NCBI GenBank assembly: GCA_963710205.1 | Contig: CAVPZG010000004.1 | Span: 434,001-498,000 of the forward strand | Direction of reading: 5' to 3' | DNA from: Pacificimonas sp963710205 | GTDB lineage: Bacteria; Pseudomonadota; Alphaproteobacteria; Sphingomonadales; Sphingomonadaceae | Length of the DNA: 64,000 nucleotides | Shown here: piece by piece, positions 25,982-34,963 of the stretch | Position numbering within the stretch: the first letter of the stretch is position 1 | Layout of the letters: the number at the start of each line of letters is the position of its first letter | The notes under the pieces: model-generated | The model's database searches: none | Seen by the model: the letters and a program-made list of their open reading frames with translations, nothing else | Told to the model about the DNA's origin: nothing | Made by a program: the position numbers and the translations under genes

Positions 25982-26800
25982 ATGGACGTTCTGGCCCATG
26001 ACATCCGCATCGCCGGTGACGGGGTGAAACTGCACGGAGCGTCCGCGTTCGAGGGCATGCGGGCAGCGGGGCGTCTGGCCGCCAGCGCGCTCGACATGAT
26101 CGCGCCGCACGTCGTCCCGGGCGCGGTGACGCGCGACCTGGATGACATGGTCTACGAGTTCGTGAAAGCGGCGGGCGCGGTCCCGGCGACCATTTTCTAT
26201 CGCGGCTATTCGCATTCCAGCTGCATCAGCATCAATCATGTCGTCTGCCACGGCATCCCATCCGCCAAGAAGCTGGTGAAGGGCGACATCGTCAACATCG
26301 ACATTACCGTGATCGTGGATGGATGGCACGGCGATACCAGCCGCATGTTCCTGGTCGGCGATGTCTCAAAGAAGGCCAGCCGCCTGGTGGAGATCACCTA
26401 TGAATGTCTGATGCGCGGCATTGCCGCCGCGAAACCGGGCGCGCGGCTGGGCGATATCTCCCATGCGATCCAGAGCTACGCGGAGGCGGAGCGCTGTTCG
26501 GTCGTGCGCGATTTCTGCGGCCATGGCCTCGGCCAGCGGTTTCACGAGGAGCCAAGCGTCGTTCATGCGGGCCGTCCGGGCACGGGCTGCGAGCTGAGGC
26601 CCGGCATGTTTTTCACCATCGAGCCGATGATCAACCTGGGCAAGGAGGGCGTGAAGGTTCTGGGCGACGGCTGGACCGCCGTGACGCGCGACCGGCAACT
26701 GTCGGCGCAGTTCGAACATTCGATCGGCATTACCGAGGATGGCGCGGAGATTTTCACCAAGTCGCCCAAGGGGCTGGACTGTCCGCCCTACGCCGTGTGA
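25982..26800 (+). CDS. map: Type I methionine aminopeptidase
   Basis: This 272 aa pita-bread-fold metalloenzyme removes N-terminal methionine. The metal ligands are in GDIVNIDITV and DGWHGDTSRMF (two Asp), GHGLGQRFHEEP (His), FTIEPM (Glu) and QFEHSIGI (Glu); all are present. HSSCISINHVVCHGIP is the usual substrate-side motif. Start ATG 25982 follows GGAAGG. A GNAT gene begins inside its stop codon. Confidence 0.96.
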   Translation: MDVLAHDIRIAGDGVKLHGASAFEGMRAAGRLAASALDMIAPHVVPGAVTRDLDDMVYEFVKAAGAVPATIFYRGYSHSSCISINHVVCHGIPSAKKLVKGDIVNIDITVIVDGWHGDTSRMFLVGDVSKKASRLVEITYECLMRGIAAAKPGARLGDISHAIQSYAEAERCSVVRDFCGHGLGQRFHEEPSVVHAGRPGTGCELRPGMFFTIEPMINLGKEGVKVLGDGWTAVTRDRQLSAQFEHSIGITEDGAEIFTKSPKGLDCPPYAV

Positions 26801-27297
26801 GCAGCGGCATTTCGGGCCACATCGAGATCGCGCATGCCGAACCGGGCGATGTCGGCTGGATGATCGCCCGGCATATCGAAATCTATATTCGCGAGTTCGG
26901 CTATCCGCGCGCGTTCGAAGGCTATGTCGTCGAAGCGTTCGATGATTTCCTGAAGGCACACGACCCCCTGAAAGACCCGATCTTCATTGCGAGGTCCGAA
27001 GGCGGCATCGTCGGGTCGATCGCCGTGAAGCAGCGTTCCGCCGATGAAGGGCAACTGCGTTTCCTGATTCTGGACGAGGCCGCGCGCGGCCATGGAACCG
27101 GGCGCAGGCTTGTGGCGGAGGTCATCGCGCTTGCCCGGGAGCGCGGCTGGTCGCGCCTGACGCTCGAAACGGCGAGCAATCTGCTGCCTGCCCGCGCGCT
27201 TTATGCCCGGCATGGATTTCGGCTGACGGCGGCGGTTCCGATGGCGTGGCTGCCGGAAGGCGTCACGAGCGAAACCTGGATACTGGACCTCGGGTGA
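26797..27297 (+). CDS. GNAT family N-acetyltransferase
   Basis: This 166 aa protein has the acetyl-CoA binding loop DEAARGHGTGRRLVAE (about 90-105) and the GNAT C-terminal motif ALYARHGF (about 134-141). The GTG start at 26797 overlaps the map stop (GTGA), implying coupled translation. The frame is open far upstream, but family similarity begins only here. The acetylated substrate is unknown; adjacency to map does not prove a link to N-terminal processing. Confidence 0.9.
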   Translation: MSSGISGHIEIAHAEPGDVGWMIARHIEIYIREFGYPRAFEGYVVEAFDDFLKAHDPLKDPIFIARSEGGIVGSIAVKQRSADEGQLRFLILDEAARGHGTGRRLVAEVIALARERGWSRLTLETASNLLPARALYARHGFRLTAAVPMAWLPEGVTSETWILDLG

Positions 27298-27314
27298 TGC
27301 CGTTCGGGGCGCGG

Positions 27315-28448
27315 TCAAAGGGCGGCGCGGAGAAGCTCCACAAGCCTGTCGGCATCGCCATCCGTTGTCCATAGATGCGGCGTCACCCGCAGCGATGTGC
27401 CGCGCGCGGACACGAACAGCTTTTGCGCCGCCAGCCGCTCAGGCAGGCCGCCGGGAATCGCGGCGGGAAAGCCAAGCGACAGGAAGTGCGCGGCGCGGGC
27501 CGGTTCCTCCTGAGCGGTGAGGCCCATATCGCGCGCCGCGGAGGCAAGTTTCGCGTTTCGCGCGCCCAGCGTTTCGGCGATATTTTCAACGCCCCAATCG
27601 AGGATCAGGTCGAGCGCCGCGCTTGCACCCATGAGAAGGGGCGGGTTCGATTTCTCGCCCATGTCATAACGCCGCGCGCCGGGCTGGTAGTCCTGCCGGT
27701 AGTCCGTCAGGCGGCTGAAATCCTGTGAACCGGCGCGGTTCATCCAGTTTTCCTCAAGCGGTGTGCCGCCCTGCCATCCGGGCGCGGCGTAGAGGATGCC
27801 GATGCCGTAGGGGCCGAGCAGCCATTTGTAGCAGGCGGCGACGACGAAATCGGGACGCACCGCCTGCAAATCGAGCGGCATCGCGCCGAGCGACTGCGTC
27901 AGGTCGAGGACCAGCGCGGCACCCACCCGGCGACAGGCCCTGCCGATCGCCACCAGGTCGAGAGCGCCGCCATCCGCCCAGTGGCATTGGGGCAGGGCGG
28001 CGATGGCCGTGTCCGGGCCGATGGCGGCCAGCACGGCCTCCGTCCATGTGCCGGTGCCGCGCGCGGCAGTGACGAGGTGCGCGCCTGCGGCGTCCGCCCT
28101 TGCCTGCCAGCCATAGACATTTGACGGGAACTGGGCGTCCAGTACGACGATCTGCTGACCGCTGGCGAGGGGCAGGTTCTTCGCGGCGACGGCGAGGCCG
28201 TAGCTGACGGATGGAATGATGGCGATGTCGTCGGCGCTGGATCCCAGCAGGCGCGCGGCACGCTCCCGAAAGGCCTCGGCAATCGAGAAGAACAGGTCCG
28301 GCGTATAGGTCCAGGGGCGCTCCTTATAGGCCGCGCCCTCCGCCATCGCCGCGCTGACGCTGTCCGCCAGCGGGCTCATATAGGCGCAGTTCAGATAATG
28401 GATGTCGTCCGGAATGTTGAAGCGATGACGCTGGCAGGGGATGATCAT
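27315..28448 (-). CDS. Aminotransferase class V-fold PLP enzyme
   Basis: This 377 aa protein is of the cysteine desulfurase/kynureninase-like class V fold. The PLP lysine lies in ACYKWLLGPYGIG (about 209-221), the aspartate in VLDLTQSLGAMP, and the N-terminal YLNCAYMSPL resembles the isopenicillin-N epimerase-type group. It may be a racemase, epimerase, lyase or transaminase; the sequence does not say. It is convergent with the GNAT gene (17 bases between stops) and divergent from radC. Confidence 0.88.
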   Translation of the reverse strand: MIIPCQRHRFNIPDDIHYLNCAYMSPLADSVSAAMAEGAAYKERPWTYTPDLFFSIAEAFRERAARLLGSSADDIAIIPSVSYGLAVAAKNLPLASGQQIVVLDAQFPSNVYGWQARADAAGAHLVTAARGTGTWTEAVLAAIGPDTAIAALPQCHWADGGALDLVAIGRACRRVGAALVLDLTQSLGAMPLDLQAVRPDFVVAACYKWLLGPYGIGILYAAPGWQGGTPLEENWMNRAGSQDFSRLTDYRQDYQPGARRYDMGEKSNPPLLMGASAALDLILDWGVENIAETLGARNAKLASAARDMGLTAQEEPARAAHFLSLGFPAAIPGGLPERLAAQKLFVSARGTSLRVTPHLWTTDGDADRLVELLRAAL

Positions 28449-28504
28449 GCGATCGCTTATTCATTCGCGTATCAACGCTGGCAAGCCCGCAGTCGGTATC
28501 ATAA

Positions 28505-29194
28505 ATGAACCGCATGGCTGAACCCAGTATGACGAAGAACCACCGGACACGGATGCGCGAGCGCATGCTTGCGGGCGGCGGCGAAGGTTTCCACGATTAC
28601 GAACTGCTGGAATATATGCTTGCGCTCGGCGTGTTGAGGCAGGACACCCGCAAACTCGCGAAGAGCCTGATCGACCGCTTTCATACCTTTGGCGGCGTCG
28701 TGTCCGCCGACCCCGAAGACCTGAAACAGGTGGACGGCGTGGGCGATAGTCTGGTCGCCATCCTGAAATTCGTTCAGGCGGCGTCGGTCCGCCTATTGAA
28801 GGGCGAGATCGCCGGGCGTCCCATTCTTGGCAACTGGCAGGCCGTGCAGGACTATCTGCACGCCGCGATGGCGCACAATCCGCGCGAGGAATTCCGGGTG
28901 CTGGCGCTCGACGGGAAGAATGTCCTGATCCGCGACCAGAAGATGTCGGAGGGAACCGTCAACCAGACCTCGGTCCATGTGCGCGAGGTGGTCAAGATGG
29001 CGCTCGATCTGGGGGCGACGGCGATCATTCTGGTTCACAATCATCCGTCAGGCGATTCGAAGCCCAGCCGTGACGATATCGCGCTGACGGCGAATATTGC
29101 CGATATCTGCCGCGCGCTCGGCATCGGCCTGCACGACCATATCATCATCGCGAAGGGAGGGTCGGCCAGCTTCAAGTCGCTCGGTCTGCTGTAG
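28505..29194 (+). CDS. radC: RadC family protein (JAB1/MPN domain)
   Basis: This 229 aa protein has an N-terminal helix-hairpin-helix region (about residues 45-85) and a C-terminal MPN/JAB domain. The zinc motif is HNHPSGDSKPSRDD (about 178-191), with the matching glutamate in TVNQTSVHVREV context upstream. Despite the name, no role in repair is established; RadC proteins are often tied to mobile or stress functions. It reads away from the aminotransferase gene. Confidence 0.93.
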   Translation: MNRMAEPSMTKNHRTRMRERMLAGGGEGFHDYELLEYMLALGVLRQDTRKLAKSLIDRFHTFGGVVSADPEDLKQVDGVGDSLVAILKFVQAASVRLLKGEIAGRPILGNWQAVQDYLHAAMAHNPREEFRVLALDGKNVLIRDQKMSEGTVNQTSVHVREVVKMALDLGATAIILVHNHPSGDSKPSRDDIALTANIADICRALGIGLHDHIIIAKGGSASFKSLGLL

Positions 29195-29198
29195 AACG

Positions 29199-29231
29199 GA
29201 AAAAGGGCGCGCCGGACCGACCGGCACGCCC
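29199..29231 (-). terminator. Rho-independent terminator (minus strand) after the Ala/Glu-rich gene
   Basis: The arms GGGCGCGCCGG (29205-29215) and CCGGCACGCCC (29221-29231) form an 11-base stem with one mismatch and a five-base loop. On the minus strand five T residues follow at once. It lies 23 bases past the stop of the minus-strand gene and 4 bases past the radC stop, so it may also slow radC transcription. Confidence 0.75.
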
Positions 29232-29254
29232 CTCAGGTTGTCGGAAGCCGGCGC

Positions 29255-29737
29255 TTATTGCGGTTCGGCGGCTTCCTTCATCGCATCGATCCTGTCGTCG
29301 GTGATATCTTCATTCTGGTCGGCCGCCTCTTCCATCAGCTCGGCTTCGGCATCGACAACCTCGGCGGCCTGTTCGGCTTCCTCCGCGGCGATTTCGTCGG
29401 CAGCTTCAGCGGCTTCCTCGGCCTGTGCTTCGGGGCTTTCATCCGCAGCCTCGGCCATTTCCTCGGCCTGCTCGGCCTTTTCCTCGGCGACTTCCATGCG
29501 GGCGTCGAACTTCTCGCGTTCCTGCTCGATCTCCTCCTTCGTCATTTCGGCGGCCATTTCCGCGTTTTCCTCGGCCATTTCCGGTGACGTGGCAGCTGCC
29601 GCGTCGGCAGCCATCATGGCTTCATGCTCGGCCGCGGTCATGTTCGCATGGTCGGGCGCGGCCTCCTCGTGATGGTCGGCGAGGGCGGGGGCGGACAGCA
29701 TCAGCGCCGCCGCGGCGGTCATCATGGTGAATTTCAT
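29255..29737 (-). CDS. Secreted acidic Ala/Glu-rich protein of unknown function
   Basis: This 160 aa protein begins with a signal peptide (MKFTMMTAAAALMLSAPALA, cleavage near 20) and then HHEEAAPDHAN. The rest is almost entirely Ala, Glu, Met and Asp, with heptad-like spacing that predicts long helices or a coiled coil. No family is recognised. It is strongly acidic and should be periplasmic. I trust it as a gene because of the signal peptide, the terminator just after the stop and the start codon context; the frame open upstream to 29860 lacks a start signal. A biased-composition shadow on the opposite strand is discounted. Confidence 0.75.
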   Translation of the reverse strand: MKFTMMTAAAALMLSAPALADHHEEAAPDHANMTAAEHEAMMAADAAAATSPEMAEENAEMAAEMTKEEIEQEREKFDARMEVAEEKAEQAEEMAEAADESPEAQAEEAAEAADEIAAEEAEQAAEVVDAEAELMEEAADQNEDITDDRIDAMKEAAEPQ

Positions 29738-29876
29738 GTCGTGAACTCCATTGCAATTTCGGGATATGGCCTGGTCGAGACGGGAACGGGCCAATTCGCC
29801 GCAGGTTCCGCGATCCGCCGATTGCCGCCCGCCGCCGGGCTTGCTAGGCGCGCGGTTCACCGCACAGGAGCCTCAA

Positions 29877-31175
29877 ATGATCCCGCGTTACAGTCGCAAA
29901 GCCATGACCGACATCTGGGAACCGGAAACGCGCTTCCAGATCTGGTTCGAGATCGAGGCGCACGCGATGGATGCGCTGGCGGAGCTGGGCGTCGTCCCCG
30001 CCGAGGCGGCGAAGGCGGTCTGGGAGCGGGGCGGTTTCGACATCGACCGCATCGACGAGATCGAGCGCGAAGTGAAGCATGACGTCATCGCCTTCCTGAC
30101 CAGCCTGCAGGAGCATGTCGGGGAGGAAGCGCGCTTCGTGCATCAGGGCATGACGTCGTCGGACGTGCTCGACACCTGCCTGAGCGTCCAGCTGGTGCGC
30201 GCGGCGGACCTGATCATCGCCGATATCGAGGCCCTGCTCGTCGTCCTCAAGCGCCGCGCGGAAGAACATAAATATACGCCCACCATCGGCCGCTCGCACG
30301 GCATACATGCCGAACCCACGACCTTCGGCCTGAAACTGGCGCAGGCCTATGCCGAATTCGACCGCAACCTTGCACGCATGAAACTGGCGCGGGAGGAAGT
30401 GGCGACCTGCGCCATTTCGGGCGCGGTGGGGACGTTTGCCAATATCGACCCGCGCGTGGAGGAGCATGTCGCAGCGAAGATGGGCCTGACACCGGAGCCG
30501 GTGTCCACACAGGTCATTCCGCGCGACCGGCATGCGATGTATTTCGCCACGATGGGCGTCATCGCCTCTTCGATCGAGCGTCTGGCCGTTGAAATCCGCC
30601 ACCTGCAGCGCACCGAGGTTCTGGAGGCCGAGGAGTATTTCTCGCCCGGCCAGAAAGGCTCGTCGGCCATGCCGCACAAGCGCAATCCCATCCTGACCGA
30701 GAACCTGACCGGCCTTGCCCGGCTGGTGCGCGGATATGCGATACCGGCGATGGAGAATGTGGCGCTGTGGCACGAACGCGACATTTCGCATTCCAGTGTC
30801 GAACGCATGATCGGCCCCGACGCGACCGTGACACTCGATTTCGCGCTGGTGCGCCTGACAGGCGTGATGGACAAGCTGCTCGTCTATCCGGAGCGGATGC
30901 AGAAGAACATGGACCGGATGGGCGGGCTCATCCATTCGCAGCGCGTCCTGCTGGCCCTGACCCAGGCCGGGGTCAGCCGCGAGGATGCCTATCGCCTTGT
31001 CCAGCGCAATGCGATGAAGGTGTGGGAGTCGGACGGCCAGCAAAGCCTGCTGGAGCTGCTGAAGGCGGATGCGGACGTGATGGCGGCCCTGTCAGCCGAG
31101 GAAATCGAGAGCCGCTTCGACCTCGACTATCACATGAAGCATGTCGACACGACGTTCGACCGGGTCTTTCGCTGA
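29877..31175 (+). CDS. purB: Adenylosuccinate lyase
   Basis: This 432 aa fumarase/aspartase-superfamily enzyme acts twice in purine synthesis (SAICAR and adenylosuccinate cleavage). Motifs include TSSDVLDTCLSVQL (near residues 92-105), the GRSHGIHAEPTTFG region (about 138-151) and the signature GSSAMPHKRNPI (about 260-271). Start ATG 29877 has AGGAG seven bases upstream; the upstream-open frame includes an unrelated stretch. It stands alone, convergent with the symporter gene. Confidence 0.97.
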   Translation: MIPRYSRKAMTDIWEPETRFQIWFEIEAHAMDALAELGVVPAEAAKAVWERGGFDIDRIDEIEREVKHDVIAFLTSLQEHVGEEARFVHQGMTSSDVLDTCLSVQLVRAADLIIADIEALLVVLKRRAEEHKYTPTIGRSHGIHAEPTTFGLKLAQAYAEFDRNLARMKLAREEVATCAISGAVGTFANIDPRVEEHVAAKMGLTPEPVSTQVIPRDRHAMYFATMGVIASSIERLAVEIRHLQRTEVLEAEEYFSPGQKGSSAMPHKRNPILTENLTGLARLVRGYAIPAMENVALWHERDISHSSVERMIGPDATVTLDFALVRLTGVMDKLLVYPERMQKNMDRMGGLIHSQRVLLALTQAGVSREDAYRLVQRNAMKVWESDGQQSLLELLKADADVMAALSAEEIESRFDLDYHMKHVDTTFDRVFR

Positions 31176-31222
31176 TCGGGCAGTCGGACGCATCGTCAGG
31201 GAGCCCTGGCTGTCCCTGGTGA

Positions 31223-32974
31223 TCAGCTGCCGGGAATGCGGATCGATTCCACCAGCCGGTCCACCTCGGCAGGTGGTCTGGCTGTCACGCTCGCGACCGC
31301 CCATGCGACGGTGAAATTGAGGACCATGCCGACCGTGCCGATCCCCTCCGGACTGATGCCGAAGAGCCAGTTTTCCGCCACATTCGCCTCTGGTGCGGCG
31401 AGTTTGAACCAGCAGATGTAAAGGAAGGTGAAGGCAAGGCCCGTGACCATGCCTGCGATCGCGCCTTCGCGGTTCATGCGCTTCACGAAAATGCCCATGA
31501 AGATGGCCGGGAACAGGCTGGCCGCCGCCAATCCGAATGCGAAGGCGACGACCTGCGCGACCCAGCCCGGCGGGTAGATGCCGAGAATGCCTGCGACCAC
31601 GATGGCGGCGGTGGCGGCAAGGCGGGCGGCGCGAAGCTCTCCGCGTTCCGTGATGTGCGGGCGGAAGGTGGATTTGAGGAGGTCATGGCTGACGGCGGTG
31701 GAGATGACCAGCAAGAGCCCCGCCGCGGTGGACAGCGCGGCGGCGAGTCCGCCCGCCGCGACCAGGGCGATGACCCAGCCGGGAAGCTGCGCGATTTCGG
31801 GAAGCGCGAGCACCATGATGTCACGGTCGACGAAAACCTCGTTGTCGCCGCCCACCGAGGTGTTGGCAACCAGCCGTTCGCCGGATGGTCCCGTGTCGCC
31901 CGTGTAGACGGGCGCGCCGTCGGTCGCCTCTCCCGCGCGATACTGGACAACGCCGTCGCCATTCCTGTCGGTGAAGGCGATGAGGCCATTGGTTTCCCAT
32001 GTGTCGAACCATGTCGGGAGATCGGCATAGGCGGTTTCGTTGACGCTTTGGGTGAAGCTGAGGCGGGCAAAGGCGCCGACGGCGGGTGCGGTGGTATAAA
32101 GGAGGGCGATGAAGATGAGCGCCCAGCCCGCGCTGCGGCGCGCGTCGGACGCCTTGGGGACGGTGAAGAAGCGCACGATCACATGCGGCAGCCCCGCTGT
32201 CCCCACCATGAGCGCGGCGGTTATTGCGAAAACGTCGATGGTGGACTTCGTGCCGGAAGTATATTCCGTGAAACCCAGGTCGGTGAGGGTGGCGTTCAGC
32301 CTGTCCAGCATGAACATGCCGCTGCCGTCGTTCACGACGCTGCCCAGACCAAGCTGCGGGATGGCGTTGCCGGTAACGAGGAAACTGATGAAAAAGGCCG
32401 GCACCATATAGGCGAAGATCAGCACACAATATTGCGCGACCTGCGTGTAGGTGATGCCCTTCATGCCGCCGAGGACCGCGTAGATGAAAACGATGCCCAT
32501 GCCGATGATGACGCCAAGTTCTATCTGAACGTCCAGAAAGCGCGAGAAGACGATGCCGACGCCGCGCATCTGGCCCGCGATATAGGTGAAACTGACGAAA
32601 ATCAGGCAGATGACCGCGACCACCCGGGCGGTTTTCGAATAATAGCGCGTGCCGATGAAATCGGGGACCGTGAACTGGCCGAATTTTCGGAGATAGGGTG
32701 CGAGGAGAAGGGCGAGAAGAACATAACCGCCGGTCCAGCCCATCAGATAGACGCTGCCGTCATAGCCTGAAAAGGCAATGATTCCGGCCATGGACAGGAA
32801 GCTGGCCGCGCTCATCCAGTCGGCGGCGGTCGCCATGCCATTGACGACCGGATTCACATCGCCGCCCGCAACGTAGAATTCCGATGTCGAACTGGCGCGG
32901 GTCCAGAGGGCTATGCCGATGTAGAGCGCGAAGCTGAGGCCCACGAAGAGGTAGATCAGGGTCTGCGTGGTCAT
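31223..32974 (-). CDS. Sodium:solute symporter, acetate permease (ActP)-like
   Basis: This 583 aa SSS-family transporter has about 13 membrane helices. The N-terminus is SFALYIGIALWTRAS, followed by the family core FYVAGGDVNPVVNGMATAADW. A large hydrophilic loop (about residues 310-380) carries a calcium-loop-like DRNGDGVVQY stretch, as in the cation/acetate symporter (VC_2705) subfamily. It overlaps the preceding DUF4212 gene by one base; these two subunits are typically encoded together. Short-chain carboxylates are the likely substrate. Confidence 0.9.
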   Translation of the reverse strand: MTTQTLIYLFVGLSFALYIGIALWTRASSTSEFYVAGGDVNPVVNGMATAADWMSAASFLSMAGIIAFSGYDGSVYLMGWTGGYVLLALLLAPYLRKFGQFTVPDFIGTRYYSKTARVVAVICLIFVSFTYIAGQMRGVGIVFSRFLDVQIELGVIIGMGIVFIYAVLGGMKGITYTQVAQYCVLIFAYMVPAFFISFLVTGNAIPQLGLGSVVNDGSGMFMLDRLNATLTDLGFTEYTSGTKSTIDVFAITAALMVGTAGLPHVIVRFFTVPKASDARRSAGWALIFIALLYTTAPAVGAFARLSFTQSVNETAYADLPTWFDTWETNGLIAFTDRNGDGVVQYRAGEATDGAPVYTGDTGPSGERLVANTSVGGDNEVFVDRDIMVLALPEIAQLPGWVIALVAAGGLAAALSTAAGLLLVISTAVSHDLLKSTFRPHITERGELRAARLAATAAIVVAGILGIYPPGWVAQVVAFAFGLAAASLFPAIFMGIFVKRMNREGAIAGMVTGLAFTFLYICWFKLAAPEANVAENWLFGISPEGIGTVGMVLNFTVAWAVASVTARPPAEVDRLVESIRIPGS

Positions 32975-33243
32975 CAGTCCTCGACCCCGAATTTGCGGTC
33001 GAGCCGGCGCATGGCGAAGATGTAGATGAAGATCAGTGCGACGAAGATGTAGATCGCGCCCTGCTGCGCGAACCAGAAGCCGAGCGGATAGCCGCCAAGA
33101 TGGAACTGATCGAGCCAGTCGCGCAGGAGGATACCCGCGCCGAAGCTGGCGGCGAACCAGATGCCGAGAAGACCGGCGAGCAGGCGAATATTGGCGCGCC
33201 AGTAGGCGGCGTGGCGGGCGGCGGCTTCATCACTCTGCCCCAT
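32974..33243 (-). CDS. DUF4212 sodium/substrate symporter small subunit
   Basis: This 89 aa protein has two membrane helices (about residues 20-42 and 58-80) and the family's HAAYWRANIRLL and GFWFAQQGAIYIF stretches. It accompanies an ActP-like symporter, whose start overlaps its stop. It is thought to be a small accessory subunit of the transporter; its exact contribution is unproven. Confidence 0.93.
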   Translation of the reverse strand: MGQSDEAAARHAAYWRANIRLLAGLLGIWFAASFGAGILLRDWLDQFHLGGYPLGFWFAQQGAIYIFVALIFIYIFAMRRLDRKFGVED

Positions 33244-33301
33244 ATTTCTCTCCCCAAAAGAGAAAACCTATGTCGACGAAGGGGCGCGATTTGGAAAGGC
33301 C

Positions 33302-33823
33302 CTATTGCGCCCCGTCCGCCCATTTGAGGGCCCGTGCTTCCATTTCGCTGACAAAATCGGCCTTTCCGCGAACATATTCGTCCTTGGTCATACCGCTTTC
33401 CCGGACAAGGGCGGTTTTCAGCCGGGAATAGGCGAGCGCCTCCTCGGGATGCGCGCGCAGATAGTCGCGAAAGGCGAGATGCCGGGCAACGTGAGGCGAA
33501 CCCATCCGGAAGACATGGACGTGATGCGTGCGTGTTCCGCTTTCGTCGTCACGCTGGAAATAGCGCCGCCCGTCAATGCCATGTTGGCCCATGGCACGGT
33601 AGCCACATGCGGCCATGTGCGCATTCGCGCTGTCCACCCGGTCAAGATCAAGCGCCTCGACCAGGATGTCGATGATGGGTTTTGCCATGATCGGGGGGAC
33701 CGCCGTGCTGCCAATATGGTGGATGGCGCGGGCATTTTCGCCGAGCAGCGCACCCAGTTCCTTCGCGGCTGCCGCATATTGTCCTGCCCAGCGGCGGTCA
33801 TGGGGCGCGATGATGCCGGTCAC
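33302..33823 (-). CDS. GrpB family protein (UPF0157)
   Basis: This 173 aa protein belongs to the GrpB/nucleotidyltransferase-fold family. It has the GSTAVPPIMAKPIIDILV motif (about residues 37-54) with aspartate as in minimal nucleotidyltransferases, and HHVHVFRMGS around 105. The GTG at 33823 overlaps the fghA stop (GTGA) and gives the expected start TGIIAPHDRRW; an earlier GTG at 33847 is possible. It appears to be the last gene of the formaldehyde operon. Function is unknown. Confidence 0.85.
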   Translation of the reverse strand: MTGIIAPHDRRWAGQYAAAAKELGALLGENARAIHHIGSTAVPPIMAKPIIDILVEALDLDRVDSANAHMAACGYRAMGQHGIDGRRYFQRDDESGTRTHHVHVFRMGSPHVARHLAFRDYLRAHPEEALAYSRLKTALVRESGMTKDEYVRGKADFVSEMEARALKWADGAQ

Positions 33824-34656
33824 GCTTTCAGATGGCCGGAATGCCACGCGATGTGGTCGGCCATGAAGGTCGAGATGAAATAATAGCTGTGATCGTAGCC
33901 GGGGCGGAGGTTGATCCGGATGTCCTGTCCCAGCTCGGCGCAGACGTCGCGCAGCACGCCGGTCTTCAGCTGGTCGGCAAGGAATTCATCGTCGCCGCCC
34001 TGTTCAACCATGACGTGCGGATGGCGCGCACCGTCCGCCAGAAGCGCGCAGGTGTCGTAGGCGCGCCAGCTGCTGTCATCTTCCCCCAGATAGGCCTTCA
34101 GCGCCTTTTGTCCCCATGGCGATCCTATCGTGGTGCAGATGGGCGAGAAGGCGGAAATGCTTTTGAAGCGATCCGCGTTTCTGAGGCCGACGGTCAGCGC
34201 GCCGTGGCCGCCCATGCTGTGCCCCGTGATGGACTGGCGGGTCATGTCGGCGGCGGGAAAAATATCCGCGATCAGGCCGGGGAGTTCCTGTTCGATATAG
34301 GTCCGCATCCGGTAATGTTTCGCCCAGGGCGCTTCGGTGGCGTCGAGGTAGAAGCCCGCGCCCTTGCCCATGTCATAGCCGTCCGCGTCCGGGACATCGT
34401 CCCCGCGCGGCGACGTGTCGGGCGCGATCAGGATGATGCCGTGCTGCGCGCAGGCGGCGCGATATTCGCCCTTTTCCATGACATTTGCGTGGGTGCAGGT
34501 GAGGCCGCTGAGATACCAGAGAACAGGCAGCTTCTCGCCCCGGTCATGGTGCGGAATATAGACCGCGAAGGTCATGTCCGTGCCGGTGGCGCTGGACGAA
34601 TGCGTATAGACGCCCTGCGTGCCGCCGTGCGATTTCCAGCTTGAGACGGTTTTCAT
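33820..34656 (-). CDS. fghA: S-formylglutathione hydrolase
   Basis: This 278 aa esterase-D type serine hydrolase cleaves S-formylglutathione to formate and glutathione, the second step of glutathione-dependent formaldehyde oxidation. The nucleophile elbow is GHSMGGHG (about 145-152) and the catalytic His lies in GYDHSYYF near the end. Length matches the family. It follows a purU remnant and the two VOC genes downstream of frmA, so one operon covers both pathway steps. Its ATG lies 9 bases past the remnant's stop. Confidence 0.97.
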   Translation of the reverse strand: MKTVSSWKSHGGTQGVYTHSSSATGTDMTFAVYIPHHDRGEKLPVLWYLSGLTCTHANVMEKGEYRAACAQHGIILIAPDTSPRGDDVPDADGYDMGKGAGFYLDATEAPWAKHYRMRTYIEQELPGLIADIFPAADMTRQSITGHSMGGHGALTVGLRNADRFKSISAFSPICTTIGSPWGQKALKAYLGEDDSSWRAYDTCALLADGARHPHVMVEQGGDDEFLADQLKTGVLRDVCAELGQDIRINLRPGYDHSYYFISTFMADHIAWHSGHLKA

Positions 34657-34665
34657 GAACTTTCC

Positions 34666-34961
34666 TTATCTGAATAGGATCGTGCGCGCGCCGTTCGGCA
34701 GCACGCGGCGTCGGCCAGTTCCAGCCGAAACGGGCGGCGATGGACTGGAAAATGTCCCCGACCCCGGCATCGGCGGGAAAACGGTCGCCGCCCGCCTGAA
34801 AGACGACGCGCATGAAGAAGCGGCCGCTACTGAGGTCGGCATATTGCTGGCTGTCCAGAATGAAACCGTCATTGTCGGCAAGGGGCGCCTGAAACAGCTG
34901 CGACGATCCCGGTCCGGTCATCGCAGCTGAACAGGAGAATGCAGGGCGACCCGCCTTCCAC
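34666..34961 (-). pseudogene. purU: Degraded formyltetrahydrofolate deformylase (purU) remnant
   Basis: A GTG at 34961, two bases after the VOC stop, opens a frame giving CILLFSCDDRTGIVAAVSGA. The match then continues one base over as ADNDGFILDSQQYADLSSG and RFFMRVVFQAGGDRF. This is the ACT domain at the N-terminus of PurU. A run of four C near 34890 explains the slip: three C would keep the frame. After about 100 codons the similarity ends just before fghA, so the whole hydrolase domain is missing. PurU releases formate from formyl-THF and often travels with formaldehyde genes, which fits the position. It is not expected to be functional. Confidence 0.75.
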
Positions 34962-34963
34962 GA

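Noticed and set aside
29844..31043. A 399-codon open frame opposite purB
   Set aside because: purB is unmistakable; the opposite frame has no domain.
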